Origin: UBA10107 sp964572885
Lineage (GTDB): Archaea; Nanobdellota; Nanobdellia; Woesearchaeales; UBA10107
Reading direction: 5' to 3'
Assembly (NCBI GenBank): GCA_964572885.1
Contig: CAZNFC010000009.1
Span: 1 to 19,537, forward strand
Length of the DNA stretch: 19,537 bases
The position numbers were made by a program, and so were the translations under genes. Positions 13,183 through 19,537 of the stretch are shown piece by piece. The notes below the pieces were generated by a model. It was given only the letters and a program-made list of their open reading frames with translations, was not told the DNA's origin and made no database searches. Numbering within the stretch: the stretch's first letter is position 1; every line of letters starts with the position of its first letter.

Positions 13183-13926
13183 ATGAAGTTAACGTTATCT
13201 GAAGTCAGGTATTTCAAAGACAGCATAGCTGTTATTTCTGAACTTGTTAATGAAGCTACTTTCAAGGTCAAGCCTGAAGGACTTGAGATGATTGCGATGG
13301 ATCCTGCAAATGTCGCAATGGTTGTTTTCAAACTCCTGTCAAGCTGTTTCTCAGAATATCATCTTGACAAGCCTGTAAATATCTCAATAAATCTTAACAA
13401 TCTTAAACAGATTTTAAGAAGAGCAAAACCAAATGATGTGCTTACTTTAAGCTTAGGAGAAGGAAAACTTGAAGTAACGTTGAAAAGCGATACGACAAGA
13501 AAATTCTCGCTGCCTTTGATTGACATAGAAGAAAAGGAGAAGAAAAGGCCGGATCTTAAGTTCCCTATATCAATTAAAACAACTGCAGCAATATTGAGTG
13601 ATGCGATAGAAGATGTAGGTATTGTTGCAGAATCAGTAACCTTCGAAGGTTCTCCCCATAGCATGAGGATTGTGGCTGAAGGAGACTTGAGCAAGGCCGA
13701 GATTGACATAATTCCTGATGATAAGACAAGAATTGACTCTACAACCAAAGATGCAGTAATGGCAAAATATTCTGTTGAATATCTTAAGAAAATGATTTCT
13801 GCATCTAAGATAGCAGATGAAGTCAAGATTGAATTCGACAAGAATTATCCGTTGCAGCTGGAATTCAAAGCAATCGATAAGGTTATGCTTAGCTTTATTT
13901 TAGCTCCAAGAGTGGATAACGATTAA
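13183..13926 (+). CDS. pcn: DNA polymerase sliding clamp PCNA
   Basis: 247 aa, normal size. PCNA forms a trimeric ring that tethers polymerases, ligase, Fen1 and other factors to DNA. Both clamp halves are visible: the N-terminal half with FKDSIAVISELVNEA..VKPEGLEMIAMDPANVAMV (about 11-48), the interdomain connector with LPLIDIEEKEKKRPDL (about 110-125), and the C-terminal half ending in the family-typical LAPRVDND (240-247), which borders the PIP-binding pocket. The PIP-motif ligand pocket residues cannot be scored by eye. The gene stands alone with its own promoter and a G-run ribosome binding site. A single pcn copy is seen in the window. Confidence 0.98.
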   Translation: MKLTLSEVRYFKDSIAVISELVNEATFKVKPEGLEMIAMDPANVAMVVFKLLSSCFSEYHLDKPVNISINLNNLKQILRRAKPNDVLTLSLGEGKLEVTLKSDTTRKFSLPLIDIEEKEKKRPDLKFPISIKTTAAILSDAIEDVGIVAESVTFEGSPHSMRIVAEGDLSKAEIDIIPDDKTRIDSTTKDAVMAKYSVEYLKKMISASKIADEVKIEFDKNYPLQLEFKAIDKVMLSFILAPRVDND

Positions 13927-13966
13927 TTTCTTATAAATTTATATATGAGTCGTAATAAGTTCTGTC

Positions 13967-14203
13967 ATGACTCAGATAATAATAAATTACAATAAAAAAT
14001 CAAAGGATCAGTATGAGGTTTATGTATCATCTACTGATTCGGTACACAAGTATGATAAATTTCATTTTGCTTACACGCATATTGTAGTAACCATTCTCAG
14101 TTCGGATAAGAAAGTAAATGTAATACAAAAAGGCAATCTGGAAAAGAAACACAAGAAATGGCTTGAAGAAATAGTAAAAGAATTGAATGTTGGAAAAAGT
14201 TAG
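13967..14203 (+). CDS. Small protein of unknown function
   Basis: 78 aa, not recognised. Predicted beta strands (IIINYN, YEVYVSST, HIVVTILSS, KVNVIQKG) are followed by a C-terminal helix (KKHKKWLEEIVKEL), suggesting a compact alpha/beta fold. No metal or catalytic motif is visible. Box A (TTATAAATT, 13931-13939) lies 28-36 nt before the ATG, so the mRNA is probably leaderless. Its stop codon overlaps the stop of the convergent gene (shared TTAG). Confidence 0.65.
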   Translation: MTQIIINYNKKSKDQYEVYVSSTDSVHKYDKFHFAYTHIVVTILSSDKKVNVIQKGNLEKKHKKWLEEIVKELNVGKS

Positions 14204-14745
14204 CTCAATGCTGCGATAATCAGATATCTTTTCTTGTTTTTAGAATAATGATTCATATACTGAATGAATTTATGCGTTCCCTTTTTCCTTTCAGCAATCA
14301 ATAATGTATTTCCTTTGGGAGGGATTCTTGTGTATTCTCCTGATCCGTCAACATAAACGACAGAACCTCCTGATTTTTCATCCCAGTTGTCAGTCAAATC
14401 AAAGATAATATCAAATCCTGATTTTTCTTTTTGCTTATCATTGATTATAATGTAATCCTTCCAGGAAAGAAGCAATGCCTTTAGATTTAACTTATTTATT
14501 TTCTTATTGATTATTTTTGAGATGAAATCGATGACTTCTTTAGGAATTACATTGAAATCGGCTTCTGAATATGAATGAGATGTCGCCAAATAAGACTTGT
14601 TGAACTTTAGTTTCATAACATCATTTCTCATCTGTCGGTATAATTCAGGAATGAAAAAATCATGCAGTTGTATGCTTGAATCTCTATTGAATATCTCTTT
14701 AATCTTAGATATATTCTCCTGTTTCAAGTAATCTTTATTTATCAT
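14200..14745 (-). CDS. Ofd1/Tpa1 C-terminal-domain-like protein (non-catalytic jelly roll)
   Basis: 181 aa. It resembles the non-catalytic C-terminal double-stranded beta-helix of yeast Tpa1/Ofd1 (Ofd1_CTDD). The start INKDYLKQENISKIKEIF matches the linker region, then WKDYIIINDK, FDIIFDLTDNWDEKSGGSVVYV, PPKGNTLLI, KFIQYMN and KKRYLII follow in the expected order. The HxD iron motif is absent. It starts 11 nt before the end of the gene encoding the catalytic half, in the +1 frame relative to it. The most likely reading is a two-gene split of an otherwise single protein; programmed frameshifting or a sequencing error is possible. The stop is shared with the convergent gene. Confidence 0.78.
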   Translation of the reverse strand: MINKDYLKQENISKIKEIFNRDSSIQLHDFFIPELYRQMRNDVMKLKFNKSYLATSHSYSEADFNVIPKEVIDFISKIINKKINKLNLKALLLSWKDYIIINDKQKEKSGFDIIFDLTDNWDEKSGGSVVYVDGSGEYTRIPPKGNTLLIAERKKGTHKFIQYMNHYSKNKKRYLIIAALS

Positions 14746-15346
14746 GGAACCATCCGTTAATCGTTATCCTTTGTTTGTCTCCGATTACTTCTTCCACCTG
14801 ATGAAATGAAATATCAGAAACCTTGAAGAATGCGAATGAATTCAGTTTTGGTTTTATTTTATTAACAACTTTAACAGATTTTGAATCAAGCAAAGACAGC
14901 TCTCCTCCATCTTTATCATATAAAGTTGTCAGATAGTAAATGAAAGCGATTTTCCTTCCTTCTAATTGGTCATCATGAGGAAGAAGAAAATCGGTGTCTT
15001 GATACAGGCTTCCGTTGCAGTCTATCTTTCCAGTCTTTAGTCTTTCATCCGTTATCTTCTGCATGAAAGAGATGAATTCCTTTGAAGCAAGAAAGTCCCT
15101 GAATTTCCTTAATTCTTTGTTTTCAGTCGATATGAAATCATTAGTCTGGCTGAACTTGAATAGATCAGACTCCTTTTGGACAAAACTCTCTTTAGATATC
15201 GCCTTAATGAGTGGGTCTATTTTCTCTTTTTTTAGCAATCCGACCAATTCTATGTATGGAAATGGCTTGTTATTTAAGAAAATCTCCCTTAATTTAGCTG
15301 TTTCCTTGTTATCCAAGTACTTATCGTTTAACCATTCCTTGAGCAT
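14735..15346 (-). CDS. 2-oxoglutarate/Fe(II) prolyl hydroxylase, Tpa1/Ofd1 catalytic half
   Basis: 203 aa. The double-stranded beta-helix of 2OG-Fe(II) dioxygenases is clear. The iron ligands are H124-x-D126 (LLPHDD) and H182 (SFHQVEEV), and the 2OG-binding Arg is R193 (QRITINGWFH). IAFIYYLTTLYDKDGGELSLL forms the core strands. The order and the GWFH ending match the N-terminal catalytic domain of Tpa1/Ofd1, which in eukaryotes hydroxylates a proline of ribosomal protein uS12. An archaeal uS12 substrate is inferred, not shown. The length fits one domain. Box A (CATATAAAAAC, minus strand, about 15369-15378) predicts a leaderless mRNA shared with the downstream half. Confidence 0.85.
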   Translation of the reverse strand: MLKEWLNDKYLDNKETAKLREIFLNNKPFPYIELVGLLKKEKIDPLIKAISKESFVQKESDLFKFSQTNDFISTENKELRKFRDFLASKEFISFMQKITDERLKTGKIDCNGSLYQDTDFLLPHDDQLEGRKIAFIYYLTTLYDKDGGELSLLDSKSVKVVNKIKPKLNSFAFFKVSDISFHQVEEVIGDKQRITINGWFHDK

Positions 15347-15443
15347 GATTTTATTCTCAAATATTCGTTTTTATATGTTTGCTTTAAAAGGATGTATTCT
15401 GCAAAATAACTATCTTTAAATATTAAATTAATAGTGTGTTTGC

Positions 15444-15788
15444 ATGGCAGCCGAATTATCATGCAATGCTTGCAGGACAAGAGTACCTTTACCCAGCATG
15501 AGGTATTCAAAAGACGGAGCTGGATTAATCTGCGAGAGTTGTTATTCTAAGCAGAATGGGGGCATAAATCTAAAAATAACGCCTCAAAGCTTCTCAAGAC
15601 CTGTAGACAATATTCCAAGGAAAAAGGTCGTTTATACATGCAAAACATGCAGATACAAGTTCAGCAGAGGTCTTGACTTCAGAGGGCCGAGACTTTGCCC
15701 TAATTGCGGCAAGGGAGACATAATATATAATCTTCCTAACGATGCAGATGAATTGCTAAGAGAACTTGACAGAATGGATGACGTGTAA
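15444..15788 (+). CDS. Double zinc-ribbon protein
   Basis: 114 aa. There are two four-cysteine zinc sites: Cys 7, 10, 30, 33 (CNAC..CESC) and Cys 66, 69, 85, 88 (CKTC..CPNCGK), joined by a basic linker (about 35-60). The second half resembles zinc ribbons of RNA- or transcription-related factors (YTCKTCRYKFSRG). The C-terminal helix is acidic (ADELLRELDRMDDV). No specific family is recognised. Box A (CTTTAAATA, about 15414-15422) lies 22-30 nt before the ATG, so it is leaderless. It is divergent from the 2OG hydroxylase gene, with promoters back to back. Confidence 0.8.
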   Translation: MAAELSCNACRTRVPLPSMRYSKDGAGLICESCYSKQNGGINLKITPQSFSRPVDNIPRKKVVYTCKTCRYKFSRGLDFRGPRLCPNCGKGDIIYNLPNDADELLRELDRMDDV

Positions 15789-15841
15789 TGATTTTGTAAT
15801 GACTAAAAACCTTTTTAAATATTGTTCTTGGACATCCTTCT

Positions 15842-16297
15842 ATGACAGAAATAAGCTTTCTTAAGGAATGGATGGTCAGATATGTAAAAAATAAAGATTT
15901 GATCTCTAAGAAAATAATATCAGTTACTGAAGAAGAGACAAGTTTTGTCGTGAAGAGAAATGATTACGAGCAAAAATTCTTCATAGAACCTTACCTCAAG
16001 GACCTGAACAAATTATCAGGAAAAGGATATGAACACAGGAAAACATTTGTATGCTTTCATACAAAAGAGAATTTCAATGCATTGATAAAGAACTGGGAGT
16101 TCTTTGTAGGTCTTGGAAAGATGTTCACTATTTGTTTTGTCAACCCATTCTCAAAAACAGATAAAGTATTAAGTTTGAGCCCATATACACATAACATGAT
16201 CTCTGAAAAAGAAGCTTTAGAACAGGGATTAAGGACGATGTCAGAATCAGTAGAATTCACGACAGAAGAAGAGATAAAGAAGGTTCTCAATTCTTAA
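15842..16297 (+). CDS. Conserved-looking protein of unknown function
   Basis: 151 aa, not recognised, soluble alpha/beta. It shows strands TSFVVKRN, KKIISVTE, KTFVCFHT and FTICFVNP alternating with helices (FNALIKNWEFFVGLG, EALEQGLRTMSES), which suggests a Rossmann-like or ferredoxin-like fold. No catalytic motif is visible. A box A (TTTTTAAAT, 15812-15820) lies 22-30 nt before the ATG, predicting a leaderless mRNA. The next gene, 42 nt downstream, has its own box A. Confidence 0.7.
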   Translation: MTEISFLKEWMVRYVKNKDLISKKIISVTEEETSFVVKRNDYEQKFFIEPYLKDLNKLSGKGYEHRKTFVCFHTKENFNALIKNWEFFVGLGKMFTICFVNPFSKTDKVLSLSPYTHNMISEKEALEQGLRTMSESVEFTTEEEIKKVLNS

Positions 16298-16339
16298 ATA
16301 TTTCCAAAGGTATAAATAATCATTCGTCTTTGCTATATC

Positions 16340-17356
16340 ATGGCAGCTGTAGAGGAACAACTAAGACTAGTAGGCCTTCCCAGGCTTGGTCCTGAGTTCG
16401 ATAAAGACACCGTTCTGAATATCAATGTCTCAAAAGAAGCCCTTGATTTTGAAAGAGCGAAACATAATGTTGAGCAGATGACTTTGCTTGAAGAAAGAAT
16501 CCAGAAGCTCATCAAAAGAAAATTCAGGGTAAATCCATTCAGGATGGATGACAAAAAAGCCGACAGGGAATTAAAAGTTGGTGACATAAAGCTTGCCGAC
16601 GTGCAGTTCCAGTTAAGATACAGCAAAACTCCATATGCAGATGTTCTTGCAGGAATGGAATCAAAATTACAGGGAATTACTTATTTATCTACAAGAGGAA
16701 GCGACTTAATCAATGTTATTCTCGAAGGAGATGAGCCATACATATTAGGAAGTCATTTATTGGAAGAATTCAACATTATTCTCAGTGGAAATTTAAATCC
16801 TGCATTAAAATGTGTAATAAAGCCTGTTGGAGATTATCAGCAGCCAAAAGATAAATTACTCGTGCCAAGAGGAGCTTATGATCAGCTTTCCGGAAATACG
16901 ATGGTGTTATGGGTTGCGTTACAGACTGCATTGAAAGCTGAAGAAAAATATGTAAAACTATTCAAAGACGCAGCAGCGAAAGGAGCTCCGGAAGATGGCA
17001 AGAAAGTCACACAGACCAAAAAATCAGGTGAAGTGGTTGAAGGTTCGATCATAGAGAAAAAGACTGTAGATTACACGGATATAGTCAGGACATTGATTTC
17101 TGTCCCGACAGATATCCATGACAGGGACCCATGGGATCCTGAACTTCCCTATTTGGCAAGGGATGACCTGAGCATAGGTCAGATGAAGAAGTTATTGTCT
17201 TGGTATGATCTAATCGAATTGAAAAATAAAAGAAAGAGACAGGAAGCTGGAATTTATGTAAGTGTCCAAAGTGTTGAAGATAGGATAGATGACTTAATTG
17301 ATGGAGACCAAAAAAGAGTCACTGTCAATGTTGCTGAAGTCAAAAAAACATTTTAG
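16340..17356 (+). CDS. Large soluble protein of unknown function
   Basis: 338 aa, not recognised. It has no signal peptide, membrane helix or cysteine cluster. An N-terminal helical, charged part (about 30-65, LLEERIQKLIKRKFRVNPFR) is followed by a central mixed domain (about 75-180) and a helical, lysine-rich insertion (about 195-235). The C-terminal part includes PTDIHDRDPWDPELPYLARDD, a proline/acid-rich conserved-looking stretch. A box A (GGTATAAAT, 16309-16317) lies 23-31 nt before the ATG, so it is leaderless. The size and uniform codon use suggest a real core-lineage gene rather than a recent import. Confidence 0.7.
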   Translation: MAAVEEQLRLVGLPRLGPEFDKDTVLNINVSKEALDFERAKHNVEQMTLLEERIQKLIKRKFRVNPFRMDDKKADRELKVGDIKLADVQFQLRYSKTPYADVLAGMESKLQGITYLSTRGSDLINVILEGDEPYILGSHLLEEFNIILSGNLNPALKCVIKPVGDYQQPKDKLLVPRGAYDQLSGNTMVLWVALQTALKAEEKYVKLFKDAAAKGAPEDGKKVTQTKKSGEVVEGSIIEKKTVDYTDIVRTLISVPTDIHDRDPWDPELPYLARDDLSIGQMKKLLSWYDLIELKNKRKRQEAGIYVSVQSVEDRIDDLIDGDQKRVTVNVAEVKKTF

Positions 17357-17372
17357 TTGAATTAAATTATTT

Positions 17373-18371
17373 TTATTTCTTATTCAATGTAAAGCTTCCT
17401 TTGAAAGTTTCTATAACTCCATCGTGATTGTCCTGCCCTGTGTATGTGGCTGAGATGATATCATCGGTTATTGTCCCTGAGAATGGGAATTTTGATGTTG
17501 TCCCTGAACCGCTGAAGTCCATCACTCCTGATATCTCAGTTCCTGATATGGTTCCTGTGACTGTTCCCTCAAATGAATAGGTTGAACCTGTTCCTTCACA
17601 GTTTGAAGATACTGTCGTTCCTTCATCCAGTACACCTCCTGAGAATGAGTCTTTGTCCATTTTTATCGTCCATGTCAATGTTCCCTCGTTCCTGCTTGAG
17701 CAGTCAGCTACATCATCAGATTCAGAATATTTTCCTTTCCATGTTCCTGATTCTACAATGACTGTCGCATGACTGCATTTTGAATTTCCTTTTAGATCCT
17801 TTGCGCAGACTCCAATATTCCATGTCCCTGTAGTTTTTGATGTTCCTAAGATATGTCCGTTGACATCTACAATCATCCCTAAAGGCGGAGCTCCTTCTGC
17901 GAATGTATCAGACTGGAAAGTATAAGGCTCCTCTCCTCCTTCTGCTGTTGCGATAGGCTCATCACATTTTACGTTTACAATACAATGAGCTTCTACCGTG
18001 TTTATTGAAATACTTGGTTCGACTACAGTGATTGCTAATGGTTGTTTTACGACTGTTCCCTTGGAATCTGTGACGACTAAGCTGAATCCTGGATAAGTCT
18101 TTGCTGAACTTCCCGGATCTAATGTTATATCTCCTCCTATCGTTCCGTCTGGACCCAATACTACTCCATTAGGAAGTGAACCTGCTATGCTGAATTGATA
18201 TGGAGGAGTTCCTCCTTCAACTGTTACCTTGAAAGTTGATCTTTTTCCAGATTCAAAATTTGGGAGAATCTTTGTCTTTACTTCTAATGCTCCGTTTGTG
18301 GTTGTTGCACTCTGCTGTGCACACGCAACAAGAAATAATGAAAGAATGAGTAAGATTGATATGTATTTCAT
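17373..18371 (-). CDS. Lipoprotein with putative Ig domains
   Basis: 332 aa. A lipobox signal peptide (LFLVAC, lipid-modified Cys17) opens the protein, followed by a QQSATTTNG spacer. Two putative Ig-type repeats (He_PIG style) follow: GGTPPYQFSIAGSLPNGVVL (about 53-72) and GGEEPYTFQSD..APPLGMIVD (about 145-170). The C-terminal third (about 205-332) is Gly/Ser/Thr-rich beta, with GTITDDIISATYTG and GSGTTSKFPFSG, and resembles a beta-sandwich. Six cysteines after the lipobox (at about 128, 134, 193, 200, 225 and 258) may form disulfides. It is likely a surface or periplasm-like binding protein of unknown ligand. Box A (CATTTAAATAC, minus strand, about 18395-18405) predicts a short or leaderless mRNA. 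Confidence 0.82.
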   Translation of the reverse strand: MKYISILLILSLFLVACAQQSATTTNGALEVKTKILPNFESGKRSTFKVTVEGGTPPYQFSIAGSLPNGVVLGPDGTIGGDITLDPGSSAKTYPGFSLVVTDSKGTVVKQPLAITVVEPSISINTVEAHCIVNVKCDEPIATAEGGEEPYTFQSDTFAEGAPPLGMIVDVNGHILGTSKTTGTWNIGVCAKDLKGNSKCSHATVIVESGTWKGKYSESDDVADCSSRNEGTLTWTIKMDKDSFSGGVLDEGTTVSSNCEGTGSTYSFEGTVTGTISGTEISGVMDFSGSGTTSKFPFSGTITDDIISATYTGQDNHDGVIETFKGSFTLNKK

Positions 18372-18453
18372 TTATTCTTATACTTTAATTGATGTATTTA
18401 AATGTTTATGATTTTTATATTAATCAAAAAAATTTAGAAGATAAAATAAAAAA

Positions 18454-18723
18454 TTAAGCAGTCTCGTCGTCCTTGAAAGCGGGAACTGCATTTCTTGAGA
18501 TTATCATAACGTCGCCGATATTTGTCACTAAATTATGCGGAACGATGACTCCCTTAGCTGAACCAAGAATCTTTGACAAAAATGAATTCTTTGTGGACCT
18601 AATTCTCCATCCTTGAATCTTTGTCTGTGTCAAAACGGCTTCTTCAACGTCGCCGAAATAGTCTCCAGAATCTGTGAAGACCCTCATACCGTAAATTTCA
18701 CTAACTTTTCTTATTTTAAGCAT
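18454..18723 (-). CDS. PRC-barrel domain protein
   Basis: 89 aa. It matches the small archaeal PRC-barrel family, named after the photoreaction-centre H subunit and also found in the ribosome-maturation factor RimM. The N-terminal KIRKVSEIYGMRVFTDSGDYFGDVEEAVL and the later GVIVPHNLVTNIGDVMIIS are typical. Archaeal stand-alone members have been linked to cell-division machinery (CdpB-type) in haloarchaea; whether this one is such a protein is inference. A GGAGG (complement 18733-18737) lies about 9 nt before the ATG, and the shared box A at about 18768-18779 gives a leadered mRNA. Confidence 0.9.
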   Translation of the reverse strand: MLKIRKVSEIYGMRVFTDSGDYFGDVEEAVLTQTKIQGWRIRSTKNSFLSKILGSAKGVIVPHNLVTNIGDVMIISRNAVPAFKDDETA

Positions 18724-18767
18724 GTCTAATAGCCTCCATGTTGGGTTATAATAATTTGTGAGGAAGA

Positions 18768-18779
18768 ATATTTAAATAG
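18768..18779. promoter_or_regulatory. Bidirectional box A between PRC-barrel and TraB genes
   Basis: ATATTTAAATAG is nearly palindromic and is the only strong box A between two divergent genes. It would place the minus-strand start about 20 nt before the PRC-barrel ATG, and the plus-strand start about 16-20 nt before the TraB ATG. Confidence 0.5.
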
Positions 18780-18820
18780 TTTTCTGTTCTACAGCCTATA
18801 GAGGCCTTTTAAACATAAAT

Positions 18821-19516
18821 ATGCACTACAACAACCTTACTCTTATAGGAAGTTCTCATGTTTCGGCAGATAGCGTGAAGCTTGTAAGAGAAACTATTGA
18901 AAAGGAGAAACCTTCCATTATCGCCCTTGAGCTCGATAAAGACAGACTGGAAGCTTTGCTGCATAAGGGAAAGAGAAAGTTATTCATCAGAGGAGTAGGG
19001 ATAAAAGGCATGCTTTTCGCGGCCATAGTAGGCTGGATTGAGACAAAAATAGGCAAAGTCGTGAATGTCGAGCTCGGTTCAGAGATGAAAACCGCAGTAA
19101 ATCTCGCGAAAGAGCATAATATAAAGATTGCTTTGATAGACCAGCACATAACAAAGACGCTAAAAAGGTTTTCTGAATCGATAACCTGGAAAGAAAAATG
19201 GAATTTTGTCATAGATATTCTGCTTGGAATAGTTGCTCCAAAAAAACAGATGAAAAAATACAAATTAAAAGACACAGATCTGAGCAAAGTTCCTGATAAA
19301 GAGACGATAAGAAAGATATTGGAGCATACGAAAGAAAGATATCCTAATTTCTACAAAGTGATTGTTGCAGAAAGGAATGAAGTGATGGCAAATAATATAG
19401 CTCATTTGATATTGAGATATCCTGATGATAAGATATTGGCTGTCATAGGAGCAGGACATGAAGAAGAGATGATGAAGCTGATAAGGGAAAAGCTATATAA
19501 ACACTCGAAGGAATAA
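18821..19516 (+). CDS. TraB-family protein, soluble domain only
   Basis: 231 aa. TraB/PrgY/TIKI-like proteins share a putative metalloprotease-type fold. The motifs are IGSSHVS (9-15, with His13), ALELDKDRL (35-43, Glu37), ELGSEM (84-89), VAERNEVMANNI (182-193) and IGAGHEEEM (209-217, His213). Many archaeal members carry a C-terminal membrane domain of several helices; here the protein stops after the GAGH region, so it is a short, soluble version. The true role in archaea is unknown. The start is the ATG directly after AAACATAAAT; a shared box A lies about 42-53 nt upstream. Confidence 0.9.
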   Translation: MHYNNLTLIGSSHVSADSVKLVRETIEKEKPSIIALELDKDRLEALLHKGKRKLFIRGVGIKGMLFAAIVGWIETKIGKVVNVELGSEMKTAVNLAKEHNIKIALIDQHITKTLKRFSESITWKEKWNFVIDILLGIVAPKKQMKKYKLKDTDLSKVPDKETIRKILEHTKERYPNFYKVIVAERNEVMANNIAHLILRYPDDKILAVIGAGHEEEMMKLIREKLYKHSKE

Positions 19517-19537
19517 TCAAATAATGTTCAAAAGCAT

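Noticed and set aside
14735..14745. Programmed +1 frameshift joining the two Tpa1/Ofd1 halves
   Set aside because: The second half has its own ATG overlapping the first half's end, and no clear slippery site or stimulatory structure is visible; two separate chains are the simpler reading.
19524..19537. Possible start of another plus-strand gene (ATGTTCAAAAGC)
   Set aside because: Only four codons are visible before the window ends; an AAGGA lies upstream, but this is too little to call.
1..19537. Search by eye for CRISPR arrays, insertion sequences and long direct repeats
   Set aside because: No regularly spaced repeats, transposase genes or terminal repeats were seen; the only mobile hint is the 1-1273 patch.

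Overview
The window looks like chromosomal DNA of a small-genome, AT-rich archaeon of the DPANN type; a Woesearchaeota/Pacearchaeota-like lineage is my best guess from gene content, not a proven placement. Directly visible archaeal markers are PCNA, NAC (nascent polypeptide-associated complex protein), Sec61-beta, an archaeal RNase P RNA, a PRC-barrel protein, a TraB-family protein, and archaeal box A promoters (TTTAWATA-like). Most of these lie about 22-30 nt upstream of start codons, which implies many leaderless mRNAs. Bacterial-type DNA gyrase A and ScpB sit beside them. Packing is very tight: convergent genes abut or share stop codons, and several same-strand genes overlap by 4-35 nt. No gene-free stretch exceeds 300 bases.

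Layout. 1-1265 is an accessory-looking patch: the start of an off-window gene, a ribbon-helix-helix protein, a cysteine-rich single-pass membrane protein, and a dense set of inverted repeats, ending in a piece that resembles a tRNA T-arm plus 3' acceptor strand. 1266-1472 has no gene but holds a strong GAAA-capped hairpin. 1473-3899 (minus strand) carries tRNA-His, a 4-helix membrane protein, a tandem pair of divergent paralogous helical proteins, NAC, Sec61-beta and RNase P RNA. 3986-5697 carries a small membrane protein, a THUMP-type RNA methyltransferase with a degenerate catalytic motif, and a CxCxxC protein. 5743-10062 carries gyrA, a small zinc-ribbon protein, scpB and an unknown partner gene overlapping scpB by 4 nt, so chromosome topology and chromosome folding genes lie together. 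10105-11922 is a large exported lamin-tail-domain protein.

12012-12992 (plus strand) is a three-gene operon of small helical/coiled-coil proteins, followed by tRNA-Leu(CAA), pcn (PCNA) and a small unknown gene. 14200-15346 (minus) is a pair of genes that together look like a split Tpa1/Ofd1 (a two-domain 2-oxoglutarate prolyl hydroxylase, which in eukaryotes modifies ribosomal protein uS12). 15444-17356 (plus) holds a double zinc-ribbon protein and two unrecognised proteins. 17373-18723 (minus) holds a putative-Ig lipoprotein and a PRC-barrel protein. The window ends with a soluble TraB-family protein.

The items most worth follow-up are the split Tpa1/Ofd1 pair, the THUMP methyltransferase lacking (D/N)PPY, the tandem paralog pair beside the Sec61-beta/NAC/RNase P cluster, the scpB-coupled unknown gene, and the palindrome-rich patch at 1-1346.
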